A stretch of 64,000 bases of DNA from Streptococcus dysgalactiae subsp. dysgalactiae (GTDB lineage: Bacteria > Bacillota > Bacilli > Lactobacillales > Streptococcaceae). The notes below the pieces were generated by a model. That model did no database searches. It had not been told where the DNA came from and worked only from the letters and a program-made list of their open reading frames with translations. Shown piece by piece: positions 55,378-62,887 of this stretch (position 1 is its first letter; each line of letters opens with the position of its first letter). The stretch covers positions 774,501 to 838,500 of the forward strand of contig NZ_UHFH01000003.1 of assembly GCF_900459225.1 (NCBI RefSeq), in the 5' to 3' direction. Both the position numbers and the translations under genes were made by a program.

Positions 55378-56631
55378 ATGACAACAAAAAAAATTTTTAT
55401 TTGGAATATGCTAGGTAGTTTATCTGCTGCGGTCCTCTCTGTGGTCTTGCTCATGGTTGTGACAAGGTTTTTAAGTCCAATTGACTCAGATAGTTATGCT
55501 TTTGCTTATTCTTTTGCTAATATGATGATTGTAATTGCCCTATTTCAGGTTAGGAATTACCAGGCCACAGATATTGGTGAGAAATATTCTTTTACTCAAT
55601 ACTTTATGGCGAGACTTATTACTTCCTTTCTGATGTTGCTTGTTTCAGGGATCTATTTAATAATCACACCAAATGATCCTTACAAAACCAATGTTATTTT
55701 ATTGGTTTGTTTGTATCGATTGACAGATGCTTTTTCAGATTTATACCAAGGAATGTTCCAGCAACATGAACGCCTAGATATTGCAGGTAAGTCTTTAACC
55801 TATAGAAATAGTTTAATTTTTATCCTCTATACTCTAGTGATTGTTTATACTAAACATTTGGTTCTGGCTTTACAAGTGACTTGCCTTGTTTCTGTCCTCT
55901 TTATTCTATTTTATGATGTTAGAAAAGGGTATCATTTTGAACGAATTGACTTTACTGCTTTTAAGGATCGCGTCAATCAGAGAAAGAGCCTTCAACTTCT
56001 AAAAGAAAGTTTTCCTTTATTTTTAAATGGGTTTCTGATTATTTACATCTATACTCAGCCTAAATATGCAATTGAAACCATGAGCCATTTGAACAAGATT
56101 CCTCTTGGCTCTCAAACGATTTTTAATATTTTATTTATGCCAGCTTTTGTGATGAATCTTATGATGCTATTCTTTAGACCACAAATTACACAGATGGCTA
56201 TTGCTTTACTGAAGGGACATGTGGCACAATTTAAAACTATCCAAATCCGATTATTTACTTATTTGGCTGGATCGATGCTCATTATTCTCATCGGAAGTGC
56301 CTTGTTAGGAATTCCTTTTCTATCTCTTCTTTATGCGACCCCTTTAAAATCATTTTGGCTAGCATTTATGACAATTATGGTCGGGGGTGCTATTGGAAGT
56401 TTTGCTACAGCTATTGATAATATTTTAACTGCAATGCGTAAGCAGCATTATTTAGTGATTCCTTACATAGGAAGTTTTGTGACTTCTCTGTTTGTGACGA
56501 CTCATTTAGTAGAGACATTACATATTTTTGGTGCTTCCCTGAGCTTCTTATTAAGTATGTTTGTTTGGCATATCCTATCTGTCATTCTCTATTTTCTTAT
56601 TATGAAACAATTTAGAAAAGATAATGTTTAG
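55378..56631 (+). CDS. gacK: Polysaccharide flippase (GacK-like, PST family)
   Basis: The 417-residue protein has about 12 membrane helices and starts MTTKKIFIWNMLGSLSAA, the Wzx/PST N-terminus. In S. pyogenes GacK is thought to flip undecaprenyl-P-GlcNAc. It lies last in the cluster, after a hairpin. Confidence 0.83.
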   Translation: MTTKKIFIWNMLGSLSAAVLSVVLLMVVTRFLSPIDSDSYAFAYSFANMMIVIALFQVRNYQATDIGEKYSFTQYFMARLITSFLMLLVSGIYLIITPNDPYKTNVILLVCLYRLTDAFSDLYQGMFQQHERLDIAGKSLTYRNSLIFILYTLVIVYTKHLVLALQVTCLVSVLFILFYDVRKGYHFERIDFTAFKDRVNQRKSLQLLKESFPLFLNGFLIIYIYTQPKYAIETMSHLNKIPLGSQTIFNILFMPAFVMNLMMLFFRPQITQMAIALLKGHVAQFKTIQIRLFTYLAGSMLIILIGSALLGIPFLSLLYATPLKSFWLAFMTIMVGGAIGSFATAIDNILTAMRKQHYLVIPYIGSFVTSLFVTTHLVETLHIFGASLSFLLSMFVWHILSVILYFLIMKQFRKDNV

Positions 56632-56727
56632 GAGAAAATAATAGTTGTACTGAAGACAGCTAATTGAAGTAAGCATTTGATATCAGGACCTCTTATTCTT
56701 CTCATCATATTTCATCATAATTATCCT

Positions 56728-56774
56728 AAAGGCTTTAAAAAACTTCTCTTGAATAAGTTATTTAAAGCCTTTTA
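56728..56774 (+). terminator. Terminator of the antigen cluster
   Basis: AAAGGCTTTAAA pairs with TTTAAAGCCTTT, followed by TTAT. Confidence 0.75.
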
Positions 56775-56783
56775 TGCTATAAT
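56775..56783 (+). promoter_or_regulatory. pepT promoter, extended -10
   Basis: TGCTATAAT directly at the end of the preceding terminator, 27 bp before the pepT ATG. Confidence 0.65.
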
Positions 56784-56810
56784 TATATTGAGAAACTATT
56801 GAGGTGACCT

Positions 56811-58034
56811 ATGAAATATGAAAGTTTATTAGATCGATTTATTAAATATGTCAAGATTAATACAAGAAGTAATCCAGATAGCGAGTTAATTCCTAGCACA
56901 GCAAGTCAAACCGAATTTGCTTTAACGGTTTTAAAACCTGAGATGGAGGCTATTGGATTACAGGAGGTTCACTATAATCCTGAAAATGGTTATCTTATTG
57001 GGACCTTGCCAGCCAATAGCCCAGCTTTAACGCGTAAAATTGGTTTTATTGCTCACATGGATACAGCTGATTTTAACGCCGAGCATGTTAATCCGCAGAT
57101 TATTGAGGACTATCAAGGTGGCGATATTAAGTTGGGGAATTCAGGCTATACATTAGTTCCTGACGAATTTCCAAATCTTAACAATTATATTGGACAGACG
57201 CTGATTACCACAGATGGGACTACTTTACTAGGCGCAGACGACAAGTCAGGTATTGCTGAAATCATGACCGCAGTCGAATTTTTAACGTCTCATCCTCAAT
57301 TGGAGCATTGTGAGATTAAGGTAGCCTTTGGTCCTGACGAAGAAATTGGAGTAGGGGCTGACAAGTTTGATGTTAAGGACTTTGATGTGGATTTTGCCTA
57401 TACGATTGATGGTGGACCCCTTGGTGAACTACAATACGAAACCTTTAGTGCGGCAGGTTTGGAAGCTACTTTCTTGGGGAGAAATGTTCATCCTGGAACG
57501 GCTAAGAATCAAATGATTAATGCCCTCCAGCTAGCAGTAGATTTTCACAACCAGCTACCTGAGGCTGATCGTCCTGAAAAGACAGAAGGCTATCAAGGTT
57601 TTTATCATTTGATGGAATTGACTGGAACAGTTGAAGAGGCGCAAGCGTCCTATATTATTCGTGATTTTGAGACAGCGTCATTTGAAGCGAGAAAAGCCGT
57701 TATTGAACAGCTGGCTCAAACTATGAATAGCCAATTGGGTGCTGATCGTGTCCTTATTAAATTGACTGATCAATATTATAATATGAAGACAATCATTGAG
57801 AAAGATATGACGCCTGTTAATTTAGCGAAAGAAGTGATGGAAGATCTTTATATTACACCAATTATTGAACCTATTCGCGGAGGTACTGATGGCTCAAAAA
57901 TTTCCTTCATGGGAATTCCAACACCTAATATTTTTGCTGGTGGTGAAAACATGCATGGACGTTTTGAGTTTGTTAGTCTTCAAACAATGGAACAGGCTGT
58001 TGACGTGATTCTTGGCATTGTGCGCAAGCCTTAG
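56811..58034 (+). CDS. pepT: Peptidase T (tripeptidase)
   Basis: Cytoplasmic M20B aminotripeptidase, 407 residues. Zinc ligands and catalytic residues appear in [45 protein letters not shown] and, near the C-terminus, [21 protein letters not shown] precedes the ATG. Confidence 0.95.
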   Translation: MKYESLLDRFIKYVKINTRSNPDSELIPSTASQTEFALTVLKPEMEAIGLQEVHYNPENGYLIGTLPANSPALTRKIGFIAHMDTADFNAEHVNPQIIEDYQGGDIKLGNSGYTLVPDEFPNLNNYIGQTLITTDGTTLLGADDKSGIAEIMTAVEFLTSHPQLEHCEIKVAFGPDEEIGVGADKFDVKDFDVDFAYTIDGGPLGELQYETFSAAGLEATFLGRNVHPGTAKNQMINALQLAVDFHNQLPEADRPEKTEGYQGFYHLMELTGTVEEAQASYIIRDFETASFEARKAVIEQLAQTMNSQLGADRVLIKLTDQYYNMKTIIEKDMTPVNLAKEVMEDLYITPIIEPIRGGTDGSKISFMGIPTPNIFAGGENMHGRFEFVSLQTMEQAVDVILGIVRKP

Positions 58035-58077
58035 TCACTAAAAACAGCTCGAATGTTATGGAGGTGATTGATAAAAA

Positions 58078-58566
58078 ATGATTAAATTATTTGGTAAAAT
58101 AAGGTATCACTGGCAGCCCGAATTATCATGGTCCATCATTTACTGGTCCATTGCCTTTGTTCCTATATTTATAGGGCTATCCTTACTTTATGAAAGAACA
58201 GAAATACCGAGTCGAGTCTTTATCTTATTTGCCATTTTTATTGTTTTAGTAGGTATTGGCTTACACCGCTATTTTATCATTGAGAATAATGGTGTTCTTC
58301 GAATTGTATCCCTTAAGCTCTTTGGACCTCGCAAGCTGATGATTTCGTCTATTAGTAAGGTAGAAGTTACTAAGTCTACGGTTTCCTTGCATGTTGGAGA
58401 AAAAAGTTATCTCTTTTACATGCGTAAATGGCCTAAAAAATACTTTCTTGATGCTCTAGCAGTCAATCCTTACTTTAAAGGAGAGGTTATCTTGATGGAT
58501 AATTTGATTAAGTTAGATTATTTTGAGGCTTATCAATATGACAAAAAAGCCCTTACTCGAGGGTAA
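58078..58566 (+). CDS. ebsA: EbsA-like membrane protein
   Basis: The 162-residue protein has two membrane helices (about residues 20-40 and 48-68) and a soluble C-terminal domain. Position after pepT and before the ferredoxin, plus size and layout, match EbsA family proteins of lactic acid bacteria, whose function is poorly known. Its 3' end overlaps the convergent ferredoxin gene by 14 bp. Confidence 0.7.
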   Translation: MIKLFGKIRYHWQPELSWSIIYWSIAFVPIFIGLSLLYERTEIPSRVFILFAIFIVLVGIGLHRYFIIENNGVLRIVSLKLFGPRKLMISSISKVEVTKSTVSLHVGEKSYLFYMRKWPKKYFLDALAVNPYFKGEVILMDNLIKLDYFEAYQYDKKALTRG

Positions 58567-58750
58567 GAGCCTTGGTTGGGCATGTTTTGACAGCTAAAAT
58601 AGTGTCTTTGTCAGAAGGGTCAATCACTTGACTTGTTTCAAGGGAATTAGCTAACTTGACGATACCGTCATCATGGTAATCAAAGAGAGAGGAGTAGGTC
58701 TGGCATAGACCACAGGCGATACATTTTTCGGGGATAATAGATACTTTCAT
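58553..58750 (-). CDS. fer: Ferredoxin, 4Fe-4S type
   Basis: The 65-residue protein has the cluster motif KCIACGLCQ near the N-terminus and CPTKAL near the C-terminus, the single-cluster ferredoxin of Firmicutes. Electron partners are unknown. The ATG has no ribosome site; the -10 box ends 7 bases upstream, so its mRNA may be leaderless. Confidence 0.88.
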   Translation of the reverse strand: MKVSIIPEKCIACGLCQTYSSLFDYHDDGIVKLANSLETSQVIDPSDKDTILAVKTCPTKALTLE

Positions 58751-58757
58751 ACGTATT

Positions 58758-58786
58758 ATTCTAATATGATTTTGTTAAATTAACAA
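58758..58786 (-). promoter_or_regulatory. Ferredoxin promoter
   Basis: On the minus strand TTGTTA, 17-bp spacer, TAGAAT, with the expected start at or next to the ATG. Confidence 0.65.
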
Positions 58787-58797
58787 GGGGGAAGATC

Positions 58798-59277
58798 ATG
58801 GCTAAAGAACCATGGGAAGAAAAGATTGTTGACGACAATAAGGAAACAAGAACACGTCAATCAAGAAGTGCGCTGATTAGCACACCTTGGTTAACGGCTT
58901 TGTTAAGTATTTTCTTTGTCATTATTGTTGCTATTCTCTTTATTTTCTTCTATACATCAAATAGTGGTAGTGATAAACAGGCTGAAACAACTGGTTTTTA
59001 TGGGGCTTCAACGCATAAAAAAGTTAAAAAAGCATCTAGTACCAAAAAGAAAACAACAACTCAGGCAACAACAGATCAAACACCAGCTTCTAGCGAGGAA
59101 ATACCAGCCTCAACTGAAGTAACGGGAGAAACCATTACTGTATTGGCAGGAGAGGGAGCAGCCTCTATTGCAGCACGTGCAGGTATTTCTGTAGAGCAGT
59201 TACAGGCACTTAATCCGGAACACATGACTCAAGGATATTGGTATGCCAATCCAGGGGATCAAGTGATTATTAAATAA
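58798..59277 (+). CDS. LysM-domain membrane-anchored protein
   Basis: The 159-residue protein has a charged cytoplasmic N-terminus ([10 protein letters not shown]), one membrane helix (about residues 34-56), a Ser/Thr/Lys-rich linker (about 65-110) and a C-terminal LysM domain (about 111-159) that would bind peptidoglycan. It matches a surface-associated protein family usually found before cmk in streptococci and enterococci. AAGGGGGAAG precedes the ATG. Confidence 0.85.
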   Translation: MAKEPWEEKIVDDNKETRTRQSRSALISTPWLTALLSIFFVIIVAILFIFFYTSNSGSDKQAETTGFYGASTHKKVKKASSTKKKTTTQATTDQTPASSEEIPASTEVTGETITVLAGEGAASIAARAGISVEQLQALNPEHMTQGYWYANPGDQVIIK

Positions 59278-59291
59278 TTGAAGAGGAAGAA

Positions 59292-59972
59292 ATGAAAGCA
59301 ATTAAAATTGCGATTGATGGACCAGCTTCAAGTGGAAAAAGTACAGTAGCCAAGATTATTGCAAAAAATCTTGGCTATACTTATTTGGACACTGGTGCTA
59401 TGTATCGCTCAGCAACTTATATCGCACTGACACATGGTTATACGAGTAAAGAAGTAGCCCTTATTTTAGAGGAATTAGCTAAAAAACCTATTTCCTTTAA
59501 AAAAGCGGAAGATGGGGCCCAATTAGTTTTTCTTGGGGATGAGGACGTGACCTTGGCTATTAGGCAAAATGATGTGACTAACAATGTTTCTTGGGTCTCA
59601 GCTTTGCCAGAAATTAGAGAAGAGTTGGTTCAGCAACAAAGACGCATTGCACAAGCTGGTGGCATTATCATGGATGGTCGTGATATTGGAACAGTTGTTT
59701 TACCAGATGCGGAACTAAAGATTTTTTTGATTGCTTCAGTAGAAGAACGAGCAGAGCGCCGCTATAAAGAAAATCTGAAAAAAGGTATTGAATCAGATTT
59801 TGAGACGCTAAAAGAAGAGATTGCGGCGAGGGATTATAAAGATAGTCATCGCAAAGTCTCTCCCCTAAAAGCCGCCGATGATGCTCTTATGTTTGATACC
59901 ACAGGTATTTCCATTGAAGGTGTGGTGCAATTTATTCAAGAAAAAGCAGAAAAAATAGTTGACATGTCCTAG
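59292..59972 (+). CDS. cmk: Cytidylate kinase
   Basis: Phosphorylates CMP and dCMP. The 226-residue protein has the P-loop [34 protein letters not shown] and [19 protein letters not shown]. Complete. The promoter of the infC leader lies inside its last codons. Confidence 0.95.
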   Translation: MKAIKIAIDGPASSGKSTVAKIIAKNLGYTYLDTGAMYRSATYIALTHGYTSKEVALILEELAKKPISFKKAEDGAQLVFLGDEDVTLAIRQNDVTNNVSWVSALPEIREELVQQQRRIAQAGGIIMDGRDIGTVVLPDAELKIFLIASVEERAERRYKENLKKGIESDFETLKEEIAARDYKDSHRKVSPLKAADDALMFDTTGISIEGVVQFIQEKAEKIVDMS

Positions 59973-59987
59973 ATCCTATGTTAGAAT
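59959..59987 (+). promoter_or_regulatory. infC-rpmI-rplT promoter
   Basis: TTGACA, 17-bp spacer, TAGAAT, overlapping the cmk stop codon. Confidence 0.8.
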
Positions 59988-59993
59988 AATAAC

Positions 59994-60133
59994 AATGAGA
60001 AAAGCAGAAGTGAGAGCTTCTCGCCTTGCGACTTAGGTTGTCTGGCCCTAACATGTCAAATTCTTATGGAATATTATGTGTGCGGGCTTGATTTATCAAG
60101 TCCGCTTTCGTTTTTCTCTAAAAAAATAAAGAG
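59994..60133 (+). promoter_or_regulatory. infC leader (candidate L20-type autoregulatory leader)
   Basis: About 140 nt of leader with a first hairpin (AGAAG-TGAGAG-CTTCT) and a strong terminator GCGGGCTTGA / TCAAGTCCGC then TTTCGTTTTTC (60082-60116). In other Firmicutes the infC-rpmI-rplT operon is controlled by L20 binding and premature termination; the same is inferred here. Confidence 0.75.
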
Positions 60134-60142
60134 GTGAAGATC

Positions 60143-60664
60143 ATAGCTAAAAAGGATCTATTCATTAATGATGAAATTCGCGTTCGCGAAGTTCGTCTAG
60201 TTGGTCTTGAAGGTGAACAATTAGGTATTAAACCATTATCTGAAGCACAGGCTTTGGCAGATGCTTCAAATGTTGATTTGGTTTTAATCCAGCCACAAGC
60301 TGTTCCTCCTGTTGCCAAACTCATGGACTATGGAAAGTTCAAATTTGAGTATCAAAAGAAACAGAAAGAACAACGCAAAAAACAAAGCGTTGTAACTGTC
60401 AAAGAAGTTCGTCTCAGTCCAGTTATCGATAAAGGTGACTTTGAAACAAAACTTCGTAACGGTCGTAAATTCCTGGAAAAAGGGAATAAAGTTAAGGTTT
60501 CTATTCGTTTCAAAGGACGTATGATTACTCATAAAGAGATTGGTGCCAAGGTACTAGCTGACTTTGCTGAAGCGACTCAAGATATTGCTATCATTGAGCA
60601 ACGAGCAAAAATGGATGGACGTCAAATGTTTATGCAGCTTGCACCAATTTCAGACAAGAAGTAA
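60143..60664 (+). CDS. infC: Translation initiation factor IF-3
   Basis: The 173-residue factor (176 if GTG 60134 is used) has the N-domain ([20 protein letters not shown]-type [23 protein letters not shown]) and the C-domain ([17 protein letters not shown]). GAGGTGAAG would be part of the coding region if GTG 60134 were the start; it is a good ribosome site for ATA 60143, which gives [13 protein letters not shown], aligned with the AUU start of B. subtilis IF-3. Rare starts are a hallmark of infC. Confidence 0.93.
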   Translation: MAKKDLFINDEIRVREVRLVGLEGEQLGIKPLSEAQALADASNVDLVLIQPQAVPPVAKLMDYGKFKFEYQKKQKEQRKKQSVVTVKEVRLSPVIDKGDFETKLRNGRKFLEKGNKVKVSIRFKGRMITHKEIGAKVLADFAEATQDIAIIEQRAKMDGRQMFMQLAPISDKK

Positions 60665-60704
60665 TTGTCACAGTTTAATTATATCTTAAGAGGAGAATAC
60701 TAAA

Positions 60705-60902
60705 ATGCCAAAACAAAAAACACACCGCGCATCAGCTAAACGTTTTAAACGTACAGGTTCAGGCGGTTTGAAACGCTTCCGTGCCTTCACATCACACCGT
60801 TTCCACGGAAAAACTAAAAAACAACGTCGTCATCTTCGTAAAGCTGGTTTGGTAAGCTCAGGAGATTTGAAACGTATCAAAGCAATGGTTACAGGCCTTT
60901 AA
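60705..60902 (+). CDS. rpmI: 50S ribosomal protein L35
   Basis: Basic 65-residue protein [20 protein letters not shown] onward, complete, between infC and rplT; AGGAGAA ribosome site. Confidence 0.97.
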   Translation: MPKQKTHRASAKRFKRTGSGGLKRFRAFTSHRFHGKTKKQRRHLRKAGLVSSGDLKRIKAMVTGL

Positions 60903-60960
60903 GATTAGGTTTTGTAGACATTTACTACTATTATAAGAATTATTTGAAGGAGAATTATTA

Positions 60961-61320
60961 ATGGCACGTGTTAAAGGTGGCGTTGTATCACGCAAACGTC
61001 GTAAACGTATTTTAAAATTAGCTAAAGGTTACTATGGAGCAAAACACATCTTGTTCCGTACTGCAAAAGAGCAAGTGATGAACTCTTACTACTATGCATA
61101 CCGTGACCGTCGTCAGAAAAAACGTGACTTCCGTAAACTTTGGATCACTCGCATCAACGCGGCTGCACGTATGAACGGTTTGTCATACTCACAATTGATG
61201 CACGGTTTGAAACTTGCTGAAATCGAAGTAAACCGTAAAATGCTTGCTGATTTGGCAGTATCTGATGCAGCAGCTTTCACAGCTCTTGCTGATGCAGCTA
61301 AAGCAAAACTTGGCAAATAA
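60961..61320 (+). CDS. rplT: 50S ribosomal protein L20
   Basis: The 119-residue rRNA-binding protein [19 protein letters not shown] onward is complete, and is the likely autoregulator of the operon. Its terminator immediately downstream is interrupted by the second IS copy. Confidence 0.97.
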   Translation: MARVKGGVVSRKRRKRILKLAKGYYGAKHILFRTAKEQVMNSYYYAYRDRRQKKRDFRKLWITRINAAARMNGLSYSQLMHGLKLAEIEVNRKMLADLAVSDAAAFTALADAAKAKLGK

Positions 61321-61330
61321 TAAAGATTAA

Positions 61331-61347
61331 GAAAAAGGAGACAGGCG
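61331..61347 (+). terminator. 5' arm of the rplT terminator, cut by the IS
   Basis: GAAAAAGGAGACAGGCG pairs with the sequence after the IS (GCGTGACTCCTTTTTTT, 62635-62651): GGAG/CTCC, CA/TG and GC/GC with A-run and T-run flanks. Confidence 0.65.
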
Positions 61348-61354
61348 TGAACTG

Positions 61355-61398
61355 CACCCCAAAAGTTAGACAACAAATCTAACTTTTGGGGTGTTTTT
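61355..61398 (+). terminator. Terminator-like hairpin at the IS left end
   Basis: Same 16-bp stem and T5 tail as in copy 1; here it lies in the rplT direction and could replace the interrupted rplT terminator. Confidence 0.8.
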
Positions 61399-61400
61399 CT

Positions 61401-62594
61401 ATGAAATTAAGTTATGAAGATAAAATTGAAATCTATCGCTTACGACAATCTGGTTGGACATGGCCTAAAATCAGTCAAACATTTAATATGAGTAAGTATA
61501 ACCTTCAATACATGGTCCGCCTTATTGATATACACGGATTGGAAAGTGTTTGTAAAAGGAAAAATAGGTATTATTCTCCTGAACTAAAGCAGGAAATCAT
61601 AAACGAAGTTCTGATGAAAGGTAGGTCTCAGCTAGAGGTTTCTCTAGATTATGGATTACCAAACAAGGGAATGCTTCCTAATTGGATAGCGCAATACAAG
61701 AAAAACGGGTATACTATTCTTGAGAAATCAAGAGGGAGACCTGTAAAGATGGGACGCAAACCAAAGAGAAAACTTGAAGAAATGACTGAATTAGAGCGTC
61801 TTCAATATGATAATGAGTACCTTAGAGCGGAGAATGCCGTACTAAAAAAGTTGAGAGAACTCCGATTGAGGGACGAAGCAAGGCTCAAAGAGCATGAGAA
61901 CAAAGGGAGATATGGTTACCGTAGAATTCACCTCGAACTTAAAAATCGAGGCTATAAAGTTAATCATAAGAAAGTTCAACGTTTGATGACAGAACTTGGT
62001 TTGAAAGCTAGAATCCGTGCGAAACGTCGCTATAACTCTTATAAAGGTGAGGTTGGCAAGAAAGCTGATAATCTCATTAAGCGTCAATTTAAAGCTACCC
62101 AACCACTTAAGAAGTGTTATACCGATGTCACAGAGTTTTCAATTCCTGCTAGTGATCAAAAATTGTATCTATCACCAGTTCTTGATGGCTTTAACAGTGA
62201 GATTATTGCATATCATTTATCTACCTCGCCAAACTTACAACAACTTAAAACGATGCTTTCCGAGGCTTTTCCTGAACAAACTTACCAGGGCACTATTTTA
62301 CATAGTGACCAAGGATGGCAATATCAACACACTTACTACCATCATTTTCTTGAGGAGCATGGAATGAGACCGTCCATGTCGCGTAAAGGAAATAGCTTAG
62401 ATAACGGCATGATGGAATCTTTTTTTGGAACATTGAAGACAGAAATGTTTTATGGGTTTGAGAAGGAATTTACTTCCCTCGAAACATTAAAAACAGCTAT
62501 TTCAGAATATATCAACTACTACAACACTAAACGAATCAAACTTACATTAAAAGGACTAAGTCCTGTGCAATACAGAACTCAATCCTTAACTTAA
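61401..62594 (+). CDS. Fused OrfA-OrfB transposase (deletion derivative)
   Basis: A 397-residue single frame: OrfA to residue about 168, then, after ARLKEH, directly ENKGRYGYRRIHLELKN of OrfB. About 50 residues of the normal OrfAB junction are gone, but all DDE residues (CYTDVTEF, HSDQGWQY, MMESFFGTL) remain. The A_AAA_AAG site persists; a slip here would now leave the frame. Whether the fusion is active is unknown. Confidence 0.9.
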   Translation: MKLSYEDKIEIYRLRQSGWTWPKISQTFNMSKYNLQYMVRLIDIHGLESVCKRKNRYYSPELKQEIINEVLMKGRSQLEVSLDYGLPNKGMLPNWIAQYKKNGYTILEKSRGRPVKMGRKPKRKLEEMTELERLQYDNEYLRAENAVLKKLRELRLRDEARLKEHENKGRYGYRRIHLELKNRGYKVNHKKVQRLMTELGLKARIRAKRRYNSYKGEVGKKADNLIKRQFKATQPLKKCYTDVTEFSIPASDQKLYLSPVLDGFNSEIIAYHLSTSPNLQQLKTMLSEAFPEQTYQGTILHSDQGWQYQHTYYHHFLEEHGMRPSMSRKGNSLDNGMMESFFGTLKTEMFYGFEKEFTSLETLKTAISEYINYYNTKRIKLTLKGLSPVQYRTQSLT

Positions 62595-62626
62595 AATATA
62601 ATGTCCAACTTTTGGGGGTCACTTCA

Positions 62627-62830
62627 GACGATGAGCGTGACTCCTTTTTTTGCTGATATTAGTTATTGTGTAACTCATTGATAGTAATTGATCATCGAAG
62701 TAGTTTAAGATACTGAGTGGTAACACTGAGGTTGAAGAAATTAACGTGAACTAAAGAAGAGAATGGAGGTCAAAATAATTTACATTGTTTATTTTGGTAA
62801 TAAGCATTATTGAATAGAATCAGAGAAAAG
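62627..62830. other. Region between the IS and ltaS
   Basis: It holds the right part of the split rplT terminator (62635-62651); I see no gene in the rest. Confidence 0.5.
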
Positions 62831-62866
62831 ATAAGAGGCAGAAACATGCGTTTCTGCCTCTTATTA
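62831..62866. terminator. Terminator of ltaS
   Basis: Perfect 15-bp stem ATAAGAGGCAGAAAC / GTTTCTGCCTCTTAT with loop ATGC; A/T-rich on both sides. Confidence 0.85.
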
Positions 62867-62887
62867 ATAGTGTTAAGATTTGTGGTC

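Larger units (their letters stand above)
61348..62626 (+). mobile_element. IS3-family insertion sequence, internally deleted copy
   Basis: 1279 bp with the same ends as the copy at 21209-22642 and nearly identical sequence, but 155 bp are missing (equivalent to 21941-22095 of the first copy). Flanking 3-mers (GCG before, GAC after) do not form a target duplication; 4-mers GGCG/GACG differ by one base. Confidence 0.92.
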
